DNA from: an uncultured Woeseiaceae bacterium
Lineage (GTDB): Bacteria > Pseudomonadota > Gammaproteobacteria > Steroidobacterales > Woeseiaceae
Assembly (NCBI GenBank): GCA_905480255.1
Contig: CAJQPR010000017.1
Coordinates: 1 to 61,362, forward strand
Length of the DNA: 61,362 bases
Direction of reading: 5' to 3'
The notes below the pieces were generated by a model. The model was not told the origin of the DNA. It saw nothing but the letters and a program-made list of their open reading frames with translations, and did not search any database. The translations under genes were made by a program, and so were the position numbers. Numbering within the stretch: position 1 is the stretch's first letter; each line of letters opens with the position of its first letter. Of this stretch, positions 57,169 through 61,362 are shown in pieces.

Positions 57169-60100
57169 ATGAGTTTTAAAGAGGTAACAGGCAGATACGA
57201 CGGACCCGCAATCGAAGGTGACGTGCTGGAGTTCTGGCGTGAGCAGGACATTTTTGCGGAGACGCTCAAGATGTCGGAAGGACGACCGCTCTTTACGTTC
57301 AACGAGGGTCCGCCAACCGCGAATGGCAAACCCGGCATTCATCATGTGCTTGCCCGAAGCTTCAAGGATGTTTATCCCCGTTACAAAACGATGCGCGGCT
57401 ATCACGTGCCACGCAAAGCCGGGTGGGATACACACGGACTGCCGGTCGAGCACGAAGTTGAAAAGCACCTCAAGAGCGAAGGCAGGATTGAAAGCTACGA
57501 CAAGCAGGAAATTGAGGAAAAGGTGGGCATTGCGGAGTTCACCAGGCTGTGCCGCGAGTCGGTAATGACCTATATCGGCGACTGGGAGAAGATGACCGAA
57601 CGCATGGGCTTCTGGGTCAACCTCGACGAGGCTTACTACACTCTGCACAACAGCTTCATCGAGAGCGAGTGGTATCTCCTGAAGACAATCTGGGACAAGG
57701 GCCTGATCTATCGCGGCTACAAAGTTGTTCCCTATGACCCCCGCATCGGCGCCACACTTTCATCACATGAACTGGCGCAGGGTTATCGCGATGTCGAAGA
57801 CCCGTCGATCTATGTTCGATTCAAAGTCGAGGGGGAAGCAGATACTTCATTCCTGGTCTGGACGACAACGCCGTGGACATTGCCGGCCAACCTGCTACTC
57901 GCCGTCCATCCGGATATTGACTACGTATATGTTGAAGCAGATGGCGAGACATTGATTCTTGCCGAAGCGCTATGCGGTGAAGTGCTCGGTGATCTCGACT
58001 ACAAGATCGTCAGAAACGTTAAGGGTTCCGAGCTCATTGGTATGCGCTACGAACGCCTGTTCGATTATTTTCCAGTTGATGGCGATGCATTTCGCGTCGC
58101 TGCGGCGGATTTCGTCAGCACCGAAACCGGAACCGGAATAGTACACACGGCGCCTGCCTACGGTGTTGATGACCTCGCATTAGGGCAGAAGGAGGGCCTT
58201 CCTGTCATTCATGCAGTGGGACGTGACGGTTTGTTTCTTCCCGAGATCGAGCCGGTTGCCGGAATGTTCTTCAAAGATGCCGACAAGCCGCTGATACGAA
58301 TCTTAAAAGAGCGCGGGCTGATGTTCCGCTCTGAGCGACACCTGCACAGTTACCCGTTCGGCTGGCGGACCGGCGATCCAATTATCTACTACGCGAAAAA
58401 CGCGTGGTATATCCGTACGTCCGACTATCGCGATCGAATGGTCGAGCTCAACAAAACTATCAAATGGGTTCCGGAGACGATCCGTGACGGTCGTTTCGGT
58501 AACTGGCTTGAGAACAATGTTGACTGGGCGTTGTCTCGTGAACGTTTTTGGGGCACGCCATTGCCGGTCTGGACGGACGGAGATGGTGACTATGTCTGCG
58601 TAGGTTCGGTCGCCGAACTTGAGGAGCTGACTGGCCGGGAATTGTCGGAGCTCGACCTGCACAGGCCGGCGGTGGATGACGTGACGTTTGAAAAAGACGG
58701 GCGGACGTATCGTCGCGTTCCTGAAGTCATCGACTGCTGGTTTGATTCCGGCGCGATGTCCTATGCCCAGTGGCACTATCCTTTCGAGAATAAGGATACG
58801 TTTGAAGAACATTTTCCCGCCGACTATATATGCGAAGCGATCGATCAGACTCGTGGCTGGTTTTATACACTGCACGCAATTTCAACCCTGGTATCCGATA
58901 GCGTCGCGTTCAAAAACTGTATTTGCCTGAACCTGATTGTCGACCAAGACGGCAAAAAGATGTCGAAGTCAGTCGGCAACATCGTGAACCCCTACGACGT
59001 CTTCGATACGGTTGGCGCCGACGCGTTGCGATGGTATTTCCTTGCGCGCCTCAGCCCGGAAGTTCTGAAAAGGATCTCCGTTGAGATAGTGCAGGATGTC
59101 GCCAGTTCATTTATCAATACGTTCTGGAATACCTACGGATTTTTCGTCCTGTATGCGCGCATTGATGATGTTGATCTGAGTAAGAATATTCCCATCGATG
59201 AGAGACCGGAAATCGACCGTTGGGCGTTGGCGCTTCTGAACCAGACAGTTCGGGATTGCACCGAAGCGATGGACAGCTTCGATGCCAAGCGCGCTGGAGA
59301 CTCGATCGAATCATTCATTGATCAACTCAGCAACTGGTACGTTCGCCGCAATCGACGCCGTTTCTGGAAATCAACTGATGCCGAAGATAAACGGTCCGCT
59401 TACCTGACGCTTTATGAGTGTCTCGACGCAATCCACAGACTGATGGCGCCTTTTGTGCCATTTATTTCAGAGAATGTTTACCAGAACCTGGTGCGCAGCA
59501 TCGATCCGGATGCGCCGGTGAGTGTGCATATGAGCGAATGGCCGGAAGTGGATGCCGCTCGAGACAACGTGGAGCTTCTTTATGAGGTTGGCGTGGTGCA
59601 GAAAGTGGTTGGGCTAGCCCGTGCTGCCAGAAACCAGTCAGGTGTGCGCACTCGCCAGCCGTTGTCACGGCTGCTCGTTCGGGTACCCGATGACCAGGCG
59701 GCCGCGGCCCTCGAGGGCCACCAGGATCAGGTGCTGGAGGAATTGAACGTCAAATCGATGGAGTTCATCGCCCGCGATGCCGGCTTGGTTAGCTACCGGA
59801 TCAAGCCGATGCTGCCAAAACTCGGCAAGCAGTACGGCAAGCTTCTGCCGCGCATCAAAGTGGCGCTGGACGAGGCCGACGGTGCCGCGATTGCCGGCGC
59901 CACGGCGCGCGGAGAGACATTCGACATAAGCGTGGATGGCGAGACAATTTCACTGGGTGAGGAAGACGTTCTGATCGAAACGAGCTCCGCGGAGGGGTAT
60001 GCCTGCGGAGAGGACGGCGGGTTCCTGACGGCGCTGGATACGTCCCTGAGCGACGAACTTGTCCGGGAAGGCGTGGCCCGGGAACTCATCAGGACGGTGC

Positions 60101-60318
60101 AGGAGGCGCGCAAACAGGCCGGGCTGGAGGTATCTGACCGTATTACGCTGGGTGTCTCGGGTACCGCCGGCGTCCAGGCGGCCCTCGATGAGTATCGTGA
60201 CTATCTTATGTCAGAAACCCTGGCCACAGACTGGGCGGTCGGCCAGGACAAGTCGCTCTGGCAGGAGGAGCGAACACTCGATGACGAGCGCTGGATGATC
60301 GAGATCAGCCGAACCTGA
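57169..60318 (+). CDS. ileS: Isoleucine-tRNA ligase, type 2 (IleRS2) with G-x-H-H motif
   Basis: 1049 residues from ATG 57169, with AGGA just upstream. The frame stays open to 56920, but that part is the T-box leader and is not counted. It is the eukaryote-like IleRS2 type (GPPTANGKPGIHHVLARSFK, RKAGWDTHGLPVEHEVEK, CWFDSGAMSYAQWHYPF, ADYICEAIDQTRGWFYTLH). The HXGH signature reads Gly56-Ile57-His58-His59, so first and third positions are swapped. KMSKS is normal (597-601), and the editing-domain WTTTPWTLPANLLLAVHPD is present. Neighbours are not ribF or lspA, the usual ileS context in gammaproteobacteria. Confidence 0.96.
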   Translation: MSFKEVTGRYDGPAIEGDVLEFWREQDIFAETLKMSEGRPLFTFNEGPPTANGKPGIHHVLARSFKDVYPRYKTMRGYHVPRKAGWDTHGLPVEHEVEKHLKSEGRIESYDKQEIEEKVGIAEFTRLCRESVMTYIGDWEKMTERMGFWVNLDEAYYTLHNSFIESEWYLLKTIWDKGLIYRGYKVVPYDPRIGATLSSHELAQGYRDVEDPSIYVRFKVEGEADTSFLVWTTTPWTLPANLLLAVHPDIDYVYVEADGETLILAEALCGEVLGDLDYKIVRNVKGSELIGMRYERLFDYFPVDGDAFRVAAADFVSTETGTGIVHTAPAYGVDDLALGQKEGLPVIHAVGRDGLFLPEIEPVAGMFFKDADKPLIRILKERGLMFRSERHLHSYPFGWRTGDPIIYYAKNAWYIRTSDYRDRMVELNKTIKWVPETIRDGRFGNWLENNVDWALSRERFWGTPLPVWTDGDGDYVCVGSVAELEELTGRELSELDLHRPAVDDVTFEKDGRTYRRVPEVIDCWFDSGAMSYAQWHYPFENKDTFEEHFPADYICEAIDQTRGWFYTLHAISTLVSDSVAFKNCICLNLIVDQDGKKMSKSVGNIVNPYDVFDTVGADALRWYFLARLSPEVLKRISVEIVQDVASSFINTFWNTYGFFVLYARIDDVDLSKNIPIDERPEIDRWALALLNQTVRDCTEAMDSFDAKRAGDSIESFIDQLSNWYVRRNRRRFWKSTDAEDKRSAYLTLYECLDAIHRLMAPFVPFISENVYQNLVRSIDPDAPVSVHMSEWPEVDAARDNVELLYEVGVVQKVVGLARAARNQSGVRTRQPLSRLLVRVPDDQAAAALEGHQDQVLEELNVKSMEFIARDAGLVSYRIKPMLPKLGKQYGKLLPRIKVALDEADGAAIAGATARGETFDISVDGETISLGEEDVLIETSSAEGYACGEDGGFLTALDTSLSDELVREGVARELIRTVQEARKQAGLEVSDRITLGVSGTAGVQAALDEYRDYLMSETLATDWAVGQDKSLWQEERTLDDERWMIEISRT

Positions 60319-60332
60319 TTTCTGCTCGTAAG

Positions 60333-60362
60333 TTGCGCGACATTCCGCATATCTGCTATAAG
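60333..60362 (+). promoter_or_regulatory. Possible sigma-70 promoter
   Basis: TTGCGC (60333-60338), 18 bases, TATAAG (60357-60362). It lies just after ileS and ~150 bases upstream of the next gene, so it could drive that gene independently of the T-box. Based on pattern only. Confidence 0.35.
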
Positions 60363-60514
60363 AAAGCGACGCAGGTATTTGATACCAATGGAGTAGATAA
60401 AGACATCAGCGGGTTCTACCCGCCGGCGAACGAGGCAGCCGGACTTCAAAGCGTACGAAGTCGCTATGAGAGGAAAAAAAGCGGCGAACTAAAAATAATA
60501 ATGATGGAGTGGAA

Positions 60515-60892
60515 ATGTCCAACCACGTCGATCGTTTTTACGCTGCAGTGTCGGCGGTTGCCGGCCACGGCGATATAAAACAAAGACTTATAGGCGCCTT
60601 CGAGGAGCACTTGGCGATCATCGAGAATGATGAGCTGCCCGTGGTTGTCAGACAGGAGTTTATTGCTTTACGTAATTTGATGACCGGTGTTGAGCCGCTG
60701 AACGGCGAAGGCCGGATTCGCGCGACCGTGCGCAAAATGTCGATATTCGAAGCCGACATTTGCGCGCGCAAAATGCTGGAAATCTATACTGACCTGGTGC
60801 GGCTTGACGATGGGCTGCCGGATATCGTTCCGCTCAGCAGCGACGATCAGCCGGTGGTTCCGCCTTTCCTGGTGAAATCTGCCAATTCCTGA
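60515..60892 (+). CDS. Hypothetical cytosolic protein
   Basis: 125 residues from ATG 60515, with GGAG (60506-60509) 5 bases upstream; a GTG two codons earlier overlaps that site. Mostly helical and acidic: FYAAVSAVAGHGDIKQRLIG, FEEHLAIIENDELPVVVRQE, and a conserved-looking GEGRIRATVRKMSIFEADIC. No signal or membrane segment. I do not recognise the family. It follows ileS by 196 bases. Confidence 0.75.
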   Translation: MSNHVDRFYAAVSAVAGHGDIKQRLIGAFEEHLAIIENDELPVVVRQEFIALRNLMTGVEPLNGEGRIRATVRKMSIFEADICARKMLEIYTDLVRLDDGLPDIVPLSSDDQPVVPPFLVKSANS

Positions 60893-61245
60893 TCCGGGTC
60901 ATTCCTGCATGGCCGCAGGCAATCCTGGATGACGACAGGATAGTAGAGATAAGTGATGAACTCCGGTTCGTCGGCGCGGCAGCGCTGATGCAGGATTCCC
61001 GGGCGTCCCCGTTTCTCTTGATTCCCCTTGCTGCCAGGAAGGCCGCAAATCTTGTCGTGAATTTCACCCGGACTTGCGCATGAGCCCATGTGTTTCACTC
61101 TGATGACCCCTCCTTCATAAGTCGTACCGATCTTCACAGTTTCGGCAAGTTGCGGAGTGTTAGTGGCAATGCCGCGTGAGCACCAGCATTTGTTCATGGG
61201 TAAATCATTAGAGACCTGAGTGCTCAAGTCAACGCGAACAAATGG
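60893..61245. other. Stretch without a confident gene
   Basis: 353 bases between the hypothetical gene and the partial minus-strand gene at the window end. A minus-strand frame of about 115-126 residues (60847 to 61197 or 61227) is open here but has no ribosome-binding site, an odd Cys/Gly/Arg-rich composition, and it overlaps the previous gene by 46 bases. I see no RNA gene, terminator or repeat. Confidence 0.5.
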
Positions 61246-61362
61246 TCACGGATTGGAGAGGTCGTCCTTATCCAGCTTGCCAACGTGATTCCCGAACAGG
61301 CTCGATAACCAAATGGCCTCCCCCGATTCGTAGACACCGGTCAATGCTGGCAGGCGTGCTCC
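61246..61362 (-). CDS. C-terminus of an unidentified protein (partial)
   Basis: The frame enters from the right edge and ends at TGA 61246-61248. The last 38 residues include ALTGVYESGEAIWLSSLFG and HVGKLDKDDLSNP, with ordinary codon use for this window. Too short to place in a family. Its start lies outside the window. Confidence 0.5.
   Translation of the reverse strand, partial: GARLPALTGVYESGEAIWLSSLFGNHVGKLDKDDLSNP

Noticed and set aside
60847-61227. 126-codon minus-strand frame near the right end
   Set aside because: No ribosome-binding site, unusual composition and overlap with the 60515 gene; left as unassigned rather than called a gene.

Overview
The window reads as chromosomal DNA of a gammaproteobacterium. 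Several gene neighbourhoods are typical of that class: rhlB facing trxA-rho, dusB-fis, aroQ-accB-accC-prmA, plsB, msrP-msrQ and yrfG. A HrcA-type CIRCE operator upstream of groESL, together with a sigma-32-like promoter, points away from the enteric bacteria and towards an early-branching group such as Xanthomonadales- or Woeseia-like lineages. The family-level guess is inference. No phage, insertion sequence, CRISPR array, rRNA or tRNA gene was found.

Layout. 1-2.1 kb: a secreted DUF1800/DUF1501 pair, the first cut by the window edge. 2.2-8.0 kb: a three-gene RND efflux operon on the minus strand. 8.1-9.7 kb: a lipoprotein amidohydrolase. 9.8-12.5 kb: two overlapping membrane-associated GTPases. 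12.6-15.1 kb: an alkyltransferase-like DNA repair protein, a double thioredoxin-fold protein, a small hydrolase and a small lipoprotein. 15.1-19.5 kb: glucokinase, plsB and trhO. 19.6-26.1 kb: a Cus-type heavy-metal efflux operon preceded by a His/Met/Cys-rich exported protein. 26.1-31.2 kb: ydcH-like, cysQ, yrfG, rhlB, trxA and rho. 31.3-32.6 kb: DoxX and a flavin-binding PNPOx-like protein. 32.6-43.5 kb: a long minus-strand housekeeping block (aroQ, accB, accC, prmA, a DUF3426 protein, dusB, fis, purH, purD, moeA). 43.6-48.8 kb: tlpA-like and dsbD on the minus strand, then groES-groEL. 48.8-56.8 kb: DUF2165, a TPR sensor-like membrane protein, a lipoprotein, an FkbM methyltransferase, msrPQ, a small membrane protein, a DsbA/FrnE-like oxidoreductase and an epoxide-hydrolase-like enzyme. 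56.9-60.3 kb: an isoleucyl-tRNA synthetase gene behind a T-box riboswitch. The end holds one unknown gene and the tail of another.

The most striking element is the ileS locus. The leader contains the parts expected of an isoleucine T-box: an ATC specifier, a T-box bulge TGGTACC in an antiterminator, and a competing 10-bp intrinsic terminator with a T-tract. T-boxes belong mainly to Firmicutes and Actinobacteria and are rare in gammaproteobacteria. The synthetase is of the eukaryote-like IleRS2 type, and its HXGH signature is rearranged to G-I-H-H, a variant linked to very high mupirocin resistance. Type 2 enzyme, swapped motif, T-box control and the absence of ribF/lspA neighbours together suggest a laterally acquired, tRNA-sensing, antibiotic-tolerant ileS.

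Other notable points are a DsbD with two tandem sensor domains, a Rho with an arginine-rich N-terminal extension coupled to trxA, doubled heat-shock control of groESL, and a CusB with both a metal-binding head and a CusF-like tail.
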